NCBI GenBank assembly: GCA_945925985.1
Contig: CAMELV010000039.1
Coordinates: forward strand, 1 to 35,451
Reading direction: 5' to 3'
Length of the DNA stretch: 35,451 nucleotides
From: Comamonas sp. lk
GTDB lineage: Bacteria; Pseudomonadota; Gammaproteobacteria; Burkholderiales; Burkholderiaceae_C
Part shown: piece by piece, positions 1 through 7,848 of the stretch
Position numbering within the stretch: the first letter of the stretch is position 1
How the letters are laid out: the number at the start of each line of letters is the position of its first letter
Notes under the pieces: model-generated
What the model was told of the DNA's origin: nothing
The model's input: the letters and a program-made list of their open reading frames with translations, nothing else
The model's database searches: none
Position numbers and translations under genes: made by a program

Positions 1-109
1 GTCGGCTCGTTGGGCCATGATATTTCTTTCTGTCGTGAGGCCCAAGGGGGGCCTCCGGCGGCCTGGCAGGGGCCTATTGAAAAATTCCCAGAACCAAAAA
101 CTGCCAAAT

Positions 110-337
110 TCAATGCTCCGGGAAATTACAGAAAGGATGTTGCACTAACAGCCAGCAGGGGCCCTCCAGCACACCGAGTTGGTGTTCCATCACATCGCCC
201 ACCGTCACACCGAGCACCACCCGCCCAGACTCCAGAAAACTGACCCAGGCCGAGGTCTGCGTGCGACGCGCCAAGACTTGGCCGCGCGAGGCGGTCTCGC
301 TTGCAACAGAAACCGGCGCGGTGTGGATGGGCAGCAT
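110..337 (-). pseudogene. Crp/Fnr-like regulator fragment
   Basis: The reading frame carries a stretch (SFLESGRVVLGV...GDVMEHQLGVLEGP) that resembles the cyclic-nucleotide-binding-like sensor part of Crp/Fnr-family regulators found in Comamonadaceae. Such proteins are about 220-240 residues long; only about 50 residues of sensor-like sequence remain here. The sequence leaves the family pattern right after GPCWL, and no helix-turn-helix follows. I infer a remnant with internal and C-terminal loss. The family assignment rests on memory of homologues and is tentative. A perfect FNR-type box lies just upstream of the frame at 373-386, which fits a former Crp/Fnr-family promoter region. Confidence 0.35.
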
Positions 338-372
338 GGTGATGACTGTGCACTTCCAAACAGCCAGTCGCC

Positions 373-386
373 TTGATTGGGATCAA
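373..386. promoter_or_regulatory. perfect FNR/ANR-type box
   Basis: The sequence TTGATTGGGATCAA matches the FNR/ANR consensus TTGAT-N4-ATCAA at all ten defined positions. It lies about 36 bases upstream of the Crp/Fnr-like remnant (minus strand) and immediately before the VapB-like frame (plus strand). It probably served the now broken regulator gene; whether any promoter still works is unknown. Confidence 0.5.
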
Positions 387-622
387 GAAAGCACCAAAAT
401 TTTGAACCAGTGCAGCAGTCCGGCACGCCGCCCGTTGCGATCAAGCCGTTTGCAGCCACCCCAGCCGCTACAGAACCAACCCCCACTTACCCGATCCCCA
501 TTGCGCGGGATGCCGATGGCACAGTCACGCCCTACCTCACCAACGCCCATCTCCATGCCATTCTGGAGGAAGAAGACTTGGCGCAGTACAAACGTGTCCG
601 CAGCGGTGCAATCGGTCAATGA
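377..622 (+). pseudogene. VapB-like antitoxin remnant
   Basis: The C-terminal half (from PTYPIPIARDADG through TNAHLHAILEEEDL) resembles the toxin-binding tail of antitoxins paired with PIN-domain VapC toxins. I do not recognise the first 35 or so residues as a ribbon-helix-helix or AbrB DNA-binding domain, so the 5' part may be foreign or rearranged. The stop codon (620-622) overlaps the start of the next frame by ATGA, the usual coupling of vapB and vapC. The overlap with a recognisable PIN fragment is the best support for the call. It may equally be a divergent but whole antitoxin. Confidence 0.42.
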
Positions 623-756
623 ACGACCTGCCCGATATCAACGTTTGGTTGGCCGCTTTTGCAATCAGCAGCCAATGCCGACTGGTTTCCTTTGATGGCG
701 ATTTCAATCGCTTTGCCGGGCTAGACTTTTTGCACTTGAGCGGGCCGCCGACCTGA
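619..756 (+). pseudogene. VapC PIN-domain toxin with central deletion
   Basis: This 45-codon frame starts by an ATGA overlap with the antitoxin-like frame. It begins MNDLPDINVWLA, the typical first strand of a PIN ribonuclease with the first metal-binding Asp (D6). It continues directly into AAFAISSQCRLVSFDGDF, the typical last part of the domain with the final acidic residues. PIN toxins of this type are about 130-140 residues, so roughly 90 central residues are missing, including the middle catalytic Glu/Asp. The frame is kept across the junction. The join falls where both halves of family members have an LA pair, suggesting a deletion between short identical sequences (inference). The product cannot be an active nuclease. 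Confidence 0.65.
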
Positions 757-959
757 GTCTTTACTGCGTGCGCCCGGCACCGTATGTGTGTCCATGACGA
801 GCAACATGTTATCGCTCGATCCTTCGAGAAAGCCAGTAGCCTGGCTTCCTGCCGTCTGGTGCAATTGCCAGCACCAAGATTTCATCATTGCGGTGTAGGT
901 ACACGCCGAAATATGAAATACATGCGCAACACGGTGCCGATGTTGCAGAGCGTCGTGCC

Positions 960-1027
960 GGTCACGATGACCGGAATGGCTGGTCACGTTCGACCGGAAT
1001 CATTGGTCACGTTGCTCCGGCATACCC
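960..1027 (+). repeat. three tandem repeat units of IS21-end type
   Basis: Three imperfect units start at 960, 982 and 1005, each opening with GGTCACG and carrying a CCGGAAT or CCGGCAT element about 12 bases later. The 22-23 base spacing and the GGTCACGTT...CCGGAAT pattern resemble the repeated terminal sequences of IS21-family elements (istA/istB) in Proteobacteria. No istA or istB frame is present, so this is at most an abandoned end. It lies 54 bases before the phnF start, at the left edge of the phosphonate module. Confidence 0.5.
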
Positions 1028-1080
1028 ATCCAACCGTCTCCAAGCGATTTAGGCAGCTTCTTTCAGCATAATTCGCAGTT

Positions 1081-1800
1081 ATGCAACCTAAATCTCTCGC
1101 GTGGACTCAGATCCGTGATGCCCTCGCCCAACGAATTGAATCCGGACAGTTCTCACCTGGCGATCGGCTTCCAAGCGAACCAGAATTGAGCCTGATGTTC
1201 CACGCAGGACGGCATTCTGTGCGGCGCGCGCTAAGCGCTCTGTCGTCTGAGGGGCGTTTGCGAATCGCGCATGGTCGTGGGGCTTTCGTTAGCGATGGTC
1301 TCGCTTTCCAATACACGATCGATCGTCGAGAGCGGTTGTTCGACCAACTCAAAAGCGCTGGTCATTTGGGTGAGGTGACTGCCCTTGCGTCGGGAGAGCA
1401 TCCTGCAAATGCCGAGGTGGCCTCGGCCCTCGGGCTCGACGAGAGGTCGACGGTACACGTTAACGACGTACTACTCCTTGTAGACGACGTTCCACTTGGC
1501 ATCGGTCGATCATTTCACCCGCTCGCCCGCTTTCCCGACTATGAGATCCATCGCCAATTTGCATTGACACAGCGCATGTTTTACAAGTCATATGGTATTC
1601 ACGACTTCTTTCGAGAGGACACCCTGCTTACCTCACGAACGGCAAGGGTCGAAGAGGCCGATCTTTTAAAGCAACAACCGGAGATGCCAATCGTCGAGAC
1701 CAAAACCCGCGATGTAGATAGTTCCGGCGCGGTCATCGGCTATTCAACAACTGTCTGGGCGGCTTCAAGAATCCGATTCGTAATTCCATCGAGAACATAA
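1081..1800 (+). CDS. phnF: GntR/UTRA regulator, PhnF type
   Basis: A 239-residue protein with an N-terminal winged helix-turn-helix of the GntR family (about residues 8-70, including GDRLPSEPELSLMF and HSVRRALSALSSEGRL) and a C-terminal UTRA ligand-binding domain (about 88-232). The HutC/PhnF subfamily usually represses metabolic genes until a small ligand binds. The length is normal and the frame is intact. It is the first gene of a phosphonate module on the same strand and is separated from the structural genes by 560 bases that hold several palindromes, so it is a likely local regulator of phnD-phnM. The PhnF name rests mainly on the neighbours; other HutC-group regulators look alike. Confidence 0.82.
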   Translation: MQPKSLAWTQIRDALAQRIESGQFSPGDRLPSEPELSLMFHAGRHSVRRALSALSSEGRLRIAHGRGAFVSDGLAFQYTIDRRERLFDQLKSAGHLGEVTALASGEHPANAEVASALGLDERSTVHVNDVLLLVDDVPLGIGRSFHPLARFPDYEIHRQFALTQRMFYKSYGIHDFFREDTLLTSRTARVEEADLLKQQPEMPIVETKTRDVDSSGAVIGYSTTVWAASRIRFVIPSRT

Positions 1801-2115
1801 CTTGAGCGTGCCCATTTACCGAGATGGCTTTGCCGGCTGAATTTTGTCAAGTTATGTGATAGACGGATGGTCTAACCTGTGCGTGCGCCGCACTGCGTAT
1901 CGACAAGTCTCTTGGTCTTTGAGCATTGTGTCCACGATTGGTTGCCTGCACATGATGTAGCGCCCCAACGGCATCCCGTTCAAGATGGGTTCACCGGGCG
2001 CTTACGACTAATCAAACTGGCATACCGATCAAACTCGGCAAGTCAGAGCCTAAGTCGGCGAACGGATACAGATTCCAGGGTCAAGGTCGCACGCACTTAC
2101 CTGCAGTTCAGTTAT

Positions 2116-2148
2116 CTGTCAGACGTCTGCCTGACGTCACAAATTTGT
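2116..2148. promoter_or_regulatory. palindrome cluster, possible Pho-box-like repeat
   Basis: Two 7-base units, CTGTCAG (2116-2122) and CTGCCTG (2127-2133), sit 11 bases apart with ACGT between them. This is the spacing of PhoB boxes (CTGTCAT-N4-CTGTCAY), although the second unit and the spacer match poorly. The same stretch contains the perfect palindromes CAGACGTCTG (2120-2129), TGACGTCA (2132-2139) and ACAAATTTGT (2139-2148). Binding by PhoB or by the neighbouring PhnF is inference. Confidence 0.3.
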
Positions 2149-2168
2149 CATCTAAGAAATGTAGGATC

Positions 2169-2186
2169 AACTCATTCGAATGAGTT
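2169..2186. promoter_or_regulatory. perfect 18-bp palindrome, candidate operator
   Basis: AACTCATTCGAATGAGTT is identical to its reverse complement over all 18 bases. It lies 175 bases before the phnD start and has no following T-run, so an operator is more likely than a terminator. The PhnF-type regulator upstream is the natural candidate to bind it, but I know no matching consensus. Confidence 0.5.
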
Positions 2187-2360
2187 CGGCCAGCGCTTTA
2201 CCCGCTCGAATGGACGGGGGAGCAAGTCTTTCATTGGGCATCCTCCGTCAAGTGCTTGGGAATCTTCTGCCAACCATTCAACTTATGGGCAGACCCGCCA
2301 TCAACAGCCCACTCATCAAAGGAGCGTATCTTGACTGACAGTAAATCCAAGGAGCAACCA

Positions 2361-3269
2361 ATGTTCCAACGCCGCATCCTCATCGCCGGCTTGGCGGTAT
2401 CCAGCCTTGTTGGATTGCAAAACACCGCTTTTGCCCAAAATTGGAAATCCCAATATCCTGAACTCATCTTCGCTGTTGTGCCGGGTGAGAATTCTTCTTC
2501 AATAGTGGATCGCTGGGGCCCCATGATCCGCTATCTGGAACGTGAGGTAGGGACGAAAATCACCTTGCGCCTTGTGCCCGACTATGCGGCGGTGATTGAG
2601 GCGCAACGTGCCGGCCAGATTCATATTGCCTGGCACGGCGCATCCTCCTATGCCAGGGCGCGGACAATCGGCGCGCAGATTGAGCCTTTTGCGATCGACA
2701 AGCACGCCGACGGATCTACTGGGTACTATTCTGTGTTCTACGTCAGGGCGAACAGTACCTTTCAGAAAATTGAGGATCTGCGTGGCAAGTCGCTGGGTCT
2801 AGTGGATCCGAACTCGACCTCTGGCAACAATGTTCCCCGCCTCACGCTCGACAAGATGGGCATTCGACCTCAGGATTTTTTCTCCAATGTGATCTACACC
2901 GGTAGTCATGAGAATGCACTGCTGGCGCTCTCACATGGCACGGTCGATGTAGCAGCAACTTGGTTGAACTCGGATACGGATTCAAACCTAACCCGAATGG
3001 CCGCCAAGAAGATATTGAATGCATCGGATTTTCGTCCGATCTTTCGTTCAGATTTGATCATGGCGGGCCCGTACGCCTATCTGGCCACCTTGCCGCAGGA
3101 TCTAAAAGATCGTATCCGCACTGCTTGGCTTTCGGCCAGTCTGAAGGATGAGCAAGCTGTTCGGCGCGTGTTCGATGGCAAGGCAGGCACCTTCACTCCG
3201 GTGGCGCATGATGCTTACCTGCCCGTTTTGGAACTGAACATGTTCGTCGATCGTCTACGGCGGCAGTGA
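2361..3269 (+). CDS. phnD: PhnD-like phosphonate/phosphite-binding protein
   Basis: A 302-residue periplasmic binding protein of the phosphate/phosphite/phosphonate ABC family. The ATG at 2361 is chosen because AAGGAG lies 5 bases before it and a signal peptide follows (basic MFQRR, hydrophobic core, then NTAFA before QNW). Family features include the FAVVPGEN...WGPMIRYLE opening and the IAWHGASSYARA and YYSVFYVRA stretches that line the ligand cleft, with a SLGLVDPNSTSGN hinge segment. It should capture an organophosphonate or phosphite outside the inner membrane. No phnC ATPase or phnE permease is adjacent, so it must borrow a transporter or work as a sensor or scavenger. It is joined to phnM by a GTGA overlap. 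Confidence 0.82.
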   Translation: MFQRRILIAGLAVSSLVGLQNTAFAQNWKSQYPELIFAVVPGENSSSIVDRWGPMIRYLEREVGTKITLRLVPDYAAVIEAQRAGQIHIAWHGASSYARARTIGAQIEPFAIDKHADGSTGYYSVFYVRANSTFQKIEDLRGKSLGLVDPNSTSGNNVPRLTLDKMGIRPQDFFSNVIYTGSHENALLALSHGTVDVAATWLNSDTDSNLTRMAAKKILNASDFRPIFRSDLIMAGPYAYLATLPQDLKDRIRTAWLSASLKDEQAVRRVFDGKAGTFTPVAHDAYLPVLELNMFVDRLRRQ

Positions 3270-4444
3270 GCGACGCCAGCACACAAACAATAATGTGGCT
3301 CAAAAATTTCACGGTTGTTGGCCCCGAAAAGGTCATCACAGGCGCATCCCTTCGGATCGAGGACGGAATCATCGCCGAAATCGTTCCACGTGTTGTCCCT
3401 AGCGGAGTCGATGGCACGGGACTGTTCCTTTGCCCAGGCTTCATCGACATGCACGGCGATATGATCGAGCTTGAAGTCGAACCTCGCGCAGGAGTTGACT
3501 TCCCCAAAAATCATGCCATAGCCCACCTCGATGCCCGCATGGCCGCTTGCGGCTTCACGACGGCTTATGCGGCCGTCAGTTTCTGTACCAATTCGTTTCG
3601 CGGCGAACGAAGGTCTCGCGAGCACAGCGAAGGCATCATCAAGGCCCTGCGCGAAGCAAGAGCCAACTGTGGAATAGATCACCGAATTCACGCTAGATTT
3701 GACATAGATTTCCCTGAAGCTGAGGACGTGCTTTCTGATCTCCTCGCTGCAGGCCTTGTTGATCTAGTCTCCTTGATGGACCATACACCAGGTCAAGGGC
3801 AATATCGTGATCTCGAACGCCACATCGCCAAGATTGCGCTGCGTGAGAACATTACGCATGAAGCTGCCGAGCGGCACGTCATGAACAAAGTAGAGCGTGC
3901 AGGACCCGAGGCAGATAGATGGGGCCGCCTTCAACAATTTGCTGAGATCAGCCGCAAGGCTGGAATCAAACTCGCAAGCCATGATGACGACACGGTTCGC
4001 AAGGTATTGATGATGATGACCTTTGGTTCAGTGATCAGTGAATTCCCAATCACGATCGAAGTGGCTCGCGCAGCGACCGAACATGGAATGTTTGTAGCAA
4101 TGGGTGCACCGAATGCCATGCGCGGGCAGTCTTATTCAGGCAACCTCTCTGCGCGCGAGGCACACTCGGTGGGTTTTCTTCACATTCTGGCTGCTGACTA
4201 TCACCCCGCTAGCATGTTGCCCGCAATCATCGCTCTGGCCGAGAACGATGCAGATGGCTTGTGTGGTGCCGTCCGACTTGCCTCAACGAATCCAGCCAAG
4301 GCTTTGGGTCTGAATGATCGCGGGTCTTTATTACCTGGGAATCAGGCAGACATCGCCATACTTGACTTGCGATCTAATCCGCGAGTGGTCGCGACACTGG
4401 TAAGAGGTCAGTGTGTCTATTCAAGCGGTTTTTTGCAGTTGTGA
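3266..4444 (+). CDS. phnM: PhnM, ribose methylphosphonate triphosphate diphosphatase
   Basis: An amidohydrolase-superfamily protein of 392 residues. In the C-P lyase pathway PhnM removes pyrophosphate from alpha-D-ribose 1-methylphosphonate 5-triphosphate. Visible marks are the metal-site HxD in GFIDMHGDMIE (H63, D65), EPRAGVDFP, ASHDDDT near residue 238, ISEFPITIE, and the GAPNAMRGQSYSGN loop typical of PhnM. The HGD-IE form resembles the variant I associate with cyanobacterial-type PhnM. The start is GTG at 3266, overlapping the phnD stop as GTGA; an ATG at 3293 is the alternative. PhnG-PhnL, which make the substrate, are not in this window. Confidence 0.88.
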   Translation: MSDASTQTIMWLKNFTVVGPEKVITGASLRIEDGIIAEIVPRVVPSGVDGTGLFLCPGFIDMHGDMIELEVEPRAGVDFPKNHAIAHLDARMAACGFTTAYAAVSFCTNSFRGERRSREHSEGIIKALREARANCGIDHRIHARFDIDFPEAEDVLSDLLAAGLVDLVSLMDHTPGQGQYRDLERHIAKIALRENITHEAAERHVMNKVERAGPEADRWGRLQQFAEISRKAGIKLASHDDDTVRKVLMMMTFGSVISEFPITIEVARAATEHGMFVAMGAPNAMRGQSYSGNLSAREAHSVGFLHILAADYHPASMLPAIIALAENDADGLCGAVRLASTNPAKALGLNDRGSLLPGNQADIAILDLRSNPRVVATLVRGQCVYSSGFLQL

Positions 4445-5145
4445 ATATGACAGCCTTTAGCCGCTACGCGGTCTACTACGCTCCTCGTACTGGTGCTTTT
4501 GCCGAGGCAGGTGCTGTTTGGCTTGGTCGCAATTGCCAAACCGGGTTTTCCTTGGCTCAGCCAAAACTGCAAGGCTCCTTGGCAGATTTGGCCCCTTTGA
4601 CAACGAAACCGCGCAAGTACGGCTTCCATGGGACGCTCCGCGCACCCTTTCGACCTGCAAAAGGTAAGGATGAGGCCAGCGTCGCTGCCTGCCTGGCAGA
4701 CCTAGCCAAGCGCCTTGAGCCCGCACGCTGTGATGGATTGGAGGTTGGTAACCCATACGGATTTGGTCTTGCGCTCAAGCCAGTGGGCGAAGAAGCTGAG
4801 ATCCTAAAACTAGCCGCTGCCGTCGTTGAGCATACTGATTGCTTAAGAGCGCCGTTGAGGCCTGATGAGATCGCACAACGCGAACTGTCAGAGAATCTGA
4901 ATCCTAGGCAGCGGTTATACCTCCATCGCTGGGGCTACCCAATGGTGATGGAGGAACTGTGTTTTCAGCTGACACTGAGCAATCGCATTGCCCCCAATGT
5001 TCAACTGGAGCTTGAAACTAGAGCGTCACTTCATTTCGACAAGGTTCTCCCGGTACCTTTCGTGATTGAAGATTTGTGCCTTTTCGGCGAAGAGGCTGAC
5101 ACAGGGATGTTTCGCCTCCTGCATCGCTATCCGCTTACGGGTTAG
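4441..5145 (+). CDS. DUF1045 phosphonate-operon protein (2H phosphoesterase fold)
   Basis: A 234-residue member of the DUF1045 family that recurs in phosphonate operons and belongs to the 2H phosphoesterase superfamily. It opens RYAVYYAPRTGAFAEAGAVWLG and has the first catalytic HxT motif in KYGFHGTLRAPF (His codon 4627-4629). Family members end with a second HxT in a context like FHLTLTGRL; here it reads FQLTLSNRI (CAG at 4966-4968), so the second catalytic His is Gln. The GTG at 4441 overlaps the phnM stop as GTGA, mirroring the previous junction; the ATG at 4447 is also possible. The biochemical role is not established; phosphodiester or cyclic phosphate hydrolysis is the family expectation, and loss of one His may abolish it. 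Confidence 0.85.
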   Translation: MNMTAFSRYAVYYAPRTGAFAEAGAVWLGRNCQTGFSLAQPKLQGSLADLAPLTTKPRKYGFHGTLRAPFRPAKGKDEASVAACLADLAKRLEPARCDGLEVGNPYGFGLALKPVGEEAEILKLAAAVVEHTDCLRAPLRPDEIAQRELSENLNPRQRLYLHRWGYPMVMEELCFQLTLSNRIAPNVQLELETRASLHFDKVLPVPFVIEDLCLFGEEADTGMFRLLHRYPLTG

Positions 5146-5146
5146 A

Positions 5147-5290
5147 AGCGGGTTATCAGTCAAAGCAAGCTGGCCATAGTGATCTGCCAGTGAAACCCTA
5201 AGTCTAGCGCCCAAGGGGGCGTGGGTCACTTCGTGCCAGAACGTGTCACTGATCTCGTTGCCGGTGTAATCCTGCACTAAGCCGCAGCGG
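5147..5290 (-). pseudogene. unassigned coding-like fragment
   Basis: Read leftward, about 45 codons stay open with protein-like composition (VQDYTGNEISDTFWHEVTH followed by APLGARLRVSLADHYGQLAL). The frame has no natural start here, and it runs on into the antisense of the DUF1045 gene. I do not recognise the family. It may be the tail of a gene lost when the phosphonate module and the glycerate kinase were joined, or a chance frame. Confidence 0.25.
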
Positions 5291-5296
5291 CTGCCG

Positions 5297-6613
5297 TCAC
5301 AACACCAGCACCGCCCGGAAATCATTGACGTTGGTAAAGGTCGGCCCGGTGACCACCAGGTCCCCCAGGGCCGCAAAGTAACCGTAGGCGTCGTTGCGGT
5401 CCAGGTGGTCTGCCAGCTTCAGGCCCGCATCGGCGGCGCGCTGCAGGGTGTCCGGCGCCACCCAAGCGCCGGCATTGTCTTCCACACCGTCGATGCCGTC
5501 GGTATCGGCGGCCAGTGCATAAACACCAGGCTGGCGTTGCAAGCCTTCGGCCAGACCGAGGCAAAACTCACCGGCGCGACCACCCCGGCCGCGCACGGCA
5601 CCGGGCAGGGACGGACGGATGGTGACGGTGGTTTCACCACCACTCAAAATGACGCAGGGCTTTGCGAACGGCTGACCTTGGCGCGCCACAGCGCGTGCCA
5701 GCGCCGCATGCACCCGGCCCACTTCGCGTGACTCGCCCTCCATCTCATCGCTGAGAATGTATGCAGCCAGGCCAGATGAGCGCGCCAGGTCAGCCGCCGC
5801 TTGTAATGATTGTTGGGGCGTGGCGATCAGGTGCACGGCATGGCCGGCAAACAGGGGGTCGCCGGGTTTGGGCGTCTCCAGCGTGCCGCTAGTCAGCGCC
5901 TGCGCCACGGCAGGCGGCAGCTCGATGCGGTAGCGGGTCAGCGTGGCCAGCGCGTCGGCACAGGTGCTGGCATCGGGCACGGTCGGGCCGCTGGCGATGG
6001 TGGAGGGGTCATCACCCGGCACATCGCTGATGGTCAGCGTCACCACACGGGCTGGCCAGCAGGCCTGCGCCAGGCGGCCACCCTTGATGCGCGACAGGTG
6101 CTTGCGCACGTTGTTCATCTCGCCAATGTTGGCGCCGCTGGCCAGCAGGGCCCGGTTGACGGCCTGCTTGTCGGCCAGGCTCAGGCCGTCGGCCGGCAGC
6201 GTCAGCAGGGCCGAGCCGCCGCCAGAAATAAGGCACAGCACCAAGTCATCGGCAGTCAGCCCCTGGGTCAGCGCCAGCATACGCTCGGCCGCGGCCAGCC
6301 CGGCGGCGTCTGGCACCGGGTGCGCTGCCTCCACCACCTCAATACGATGGGCCAGCCCTGCAGGGCGCGGCGGAACGTGGTGGTAACGCGTCACCACCAG
6401 CCCACTCAGCGGCGCATTAGCAGGCCACAGCGCCTCCAAGGCCTGCGCCATGGCCCCGCCGGCCTTGCCAGCGCCAAGCACCAGCGTGCGCCCGCTTGGC
6501 GGCGGCGGCAAAAACGACGCCATGCTGTGCAGCGGCAGGGCGCGCTGAACCGCAGCGCGGTACAACTGGGTCAGGAATTCGCGGGGCGAGGTGGCAGGGT
6601 TTGGTGCGATCAT
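5297..6613 (-). CDS. ttuD: glycerate 2-kinase / hydroxypyruvate reductase (MOFRL)
   Basis: A 438-residue protein of the MOFRL/GckA-TtuD family, which phosphorylates D-glycerate to 2-phosphoglycerate and was first annotated as hydroxypyruvate reductase in tartrate degradation. The N-terminal domain shows LVLGAGKAGGAMA, a CLISGGGSALL loop and the conserved NIGEMNNVRKHLSRIKGGRLA segment. The C-terminal MOFRL part shows ILSGGETTVTI, GRGGRAGEFCLG and AADTDGIDG. The frame is open far upstream, but the family begins at the ATG complement at 6611-6613 (MIAPNPATSPREFL). It is divergent from the deaminase pseudogene with a 36-base gap, and may drain glycerate from acid-sugar or purine/glyoxylate routes (inference). 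Confidence 0.88.
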   Translation of the reverse strand: MIAPNPATSPREFLTQLYRAAVQRALPLHSMASFLPPPPSGRTLVLGAGKAGGAMAQALEALWPANAPLSGLVVTRYHHVPPRPAGLAHRIEVVEAAHPVPDAAGLAAAERMLALTQGLTADDLVLCLISGGGSALLTLPADGLSLADKQAVNRALLASGANIGEMNNVRKHLSRIKGGRLAQACWPARVVTLTISDVPGDDPSTIASGPTVPDASTCADALATLTRYRIELPPAVAQALTSGTLETPKPGDPLFAGHAVHLIATPQQSLQAAADLARSSGLAAYILSDEMEGESREVGRVHAALARAVARQGQPFAKPCVILSGGETTVTIRPSLPGAVRGRGGRAGEFCLGLAEGLQRQPGVYALAADTDGIDGVEDNAGAWVAPDTLQRAADAGLKLADHLDRNDAYGYFAALGDLVVTGPTFTNVNDFRAVLVL

Positions 6614-6649
6614 TGGCAGGTCTCCAGCCCCGCATTGTGACGATTCTTC

Positions 6650-7800
6650 ATGCCCACCCTGCTCATCCGTAACGCCGACTGCGTCGCCACCTTTGACCAC
6701 CTGGACCCAAACCAAGCGAGAGAACTGCGCCAGGCCTCCGTCTTCATTCGCGACCACCGCATCGAAGCCATTGGCCCTGCCGCTGAATTGCCTGTAACTG
6801 CCGACGAGGTGATTGACGCCCGCGGCCACCTGGTGCTGCCAGGCTTGGTGAATACCCACCACCACATGTACCAGAGCCTGACGCGGGCTATTCCCCAGGC
6901 GCAAAACGCCGAACTGTTTGGCTGGCTGCGTGCCCTGTACCCGATTTGGGCGGGCCTGACGCCGGAGATGGTGCAGGTCAGCAGCCGGGTGGCGATGGCC
7001 GAGCTGCTGCTGAGCGGCTGCACCACCAGCAGCGACCACCCGCGGCAGCATGAGCGTGGGCCAGTCGCAGGGCGGCCTGCCGCCCGATGCTCTGGTGGAG
7101 CGCGAGGAGCTGATTCTCAAAGACACGCAGCGCCTGATCGAGACCTGGCACGACACGCGCCACGGCGCCATGGTCAATGTGGCAGCTGCGCCCTGCTCGC
7201 CGTTCAGCGTCAGCCGCGATCTGATGCGTGAATCTGCTGCGCTGGCGCGCAGCCTGGGCGCACGGCTGCACACCCACTTGGCCGAGAACGACCATGACCT
7301 GGCCTATTCACGGGAAAAATTCAACTGCACACCAACCGAGTACGCGCAAGACCTGGGCTGGCTCGGACCCGATGTCTGGCACGCCCACTGCGTGCGGCTG
7401 GACGACGCCGGCATCAGCCTGTTTGCCGATTCGCCGTCTGCTGGATGCCGGCGTGCCGGTCGGGCTGGGTGTGGACGGGAGCGCTAGCAATGACAGTGCC
7501 CATATGGTCAACGAGGCCCGGCAGGCGATGCTGCTGGCCCGCGTCGGCCGCGCCATGCAGCCGCCCGAAGAATGGCATAACAGCCAGGGCGAGCGCCAGA
7601 CCTTTTTTGGCTGCGACCTGGGCCCGGCCGAGATGAGCGCGCGCGATGCGTTGGCGCTGGCCACGCACGGCGGCCCCCAGGCCGCCTGGACCGTGGTCAA
7701 CGGCCGGGTGGTGGTGCGTGAAGGTCAACTGGCTACGCTGGATTTGGGGCCGCTGTTGGAGCGACACAACCGGCTGGCGCGGGAATTGGCGCAGCCCTAG
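6650..7800 (+). pseudogene. 8-oxoguanine/guanine deaminase-like amidohydrolase, broken
   Basis: Three frames together give an AtzB/TrzN-type amidohydrolase. Frame 1 (from 6650) carries LPGLVNTHHHMYQSLTR, the HxH metal site, up to GCTTSSDH near 7037. There it jumps to another frame at RGSMSVGQSQGGLPPD, with about 25-30 family residues missing. Frame 2 keeps HTHLAEND and WHAHCVRLDD, then breaks at ISLFAD near 7428; the HCP-x-SN region is lost. Frame 3 resumes RRLLDAGVPVGLGVDGSAS with the catalytic Asp. A third, in-frame gap lies near 7680, where ATHGGPQ joins AAWTVVNGR and the GxxADF segment is absent. Intact homologues are about 450 residues. The gene is dead by deletion rather than by point mutation. 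Confidence 0.8.
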
Positions 7801-7823
7801 GCATGGTTAAGTCAAGCACCTAA
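7801..7823. repeat. 23-bp imperfect repeat, copy 1
   Basis: It begins GCATGGTTAAGTCAAGC directly after the stop of the deaminase pseudogene. The sequence at 9599-9621 matches it at 19 of 23 positions in the same orientation. The pair brackets the brnTA and ClpP-fold block. The origin is unknown; a small dispersed repeat is likely. Confidence 0.45.
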
Positions 7824-7848
7824 GCACCGCTGGACACCAGTTTGCGCC

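Larger units (their letters stand above)
1801..2360. other. long regulatory intergenic region before phnD
   Basis: No convincing gene is seen here; a 151-codon open frame (1879-2334) has no recognisable protein pattern. The region instead holds clustered palindromes between 2116 and 2186, listed separately. An AAGGAG ribosome-binding site at 2350-2355 precedes the phnD start. A GGTCTAACC half-symmetric element at 1869-1877 is weakly GntR-like. Confidence 0.5.

Noticed and set aside
1869..1877. GGTCTAACC as PhnF operator
   Set aside because: It lacks one base of the GT-N-TA-N-AC pattern of HutC-group operators and is too short to support on its own.
2169..2186. 18-bp palindrome as phnF terminator
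   Set aside because: It is 370 bases past the phnF stop and has no T-run.
1879..2334. 151-codon open frame between phnF and phnD
   Set aside because: There is no recognisable domain or ribosome-binding site, and the palindromes there are better read as regulatory DNA.
6614..7273. N-terminal extension of the glycerate kinase frame
   Set aside because: The frame stays open upstream but lies antisense to the deaminase pseudogene; the family begins at 6613.
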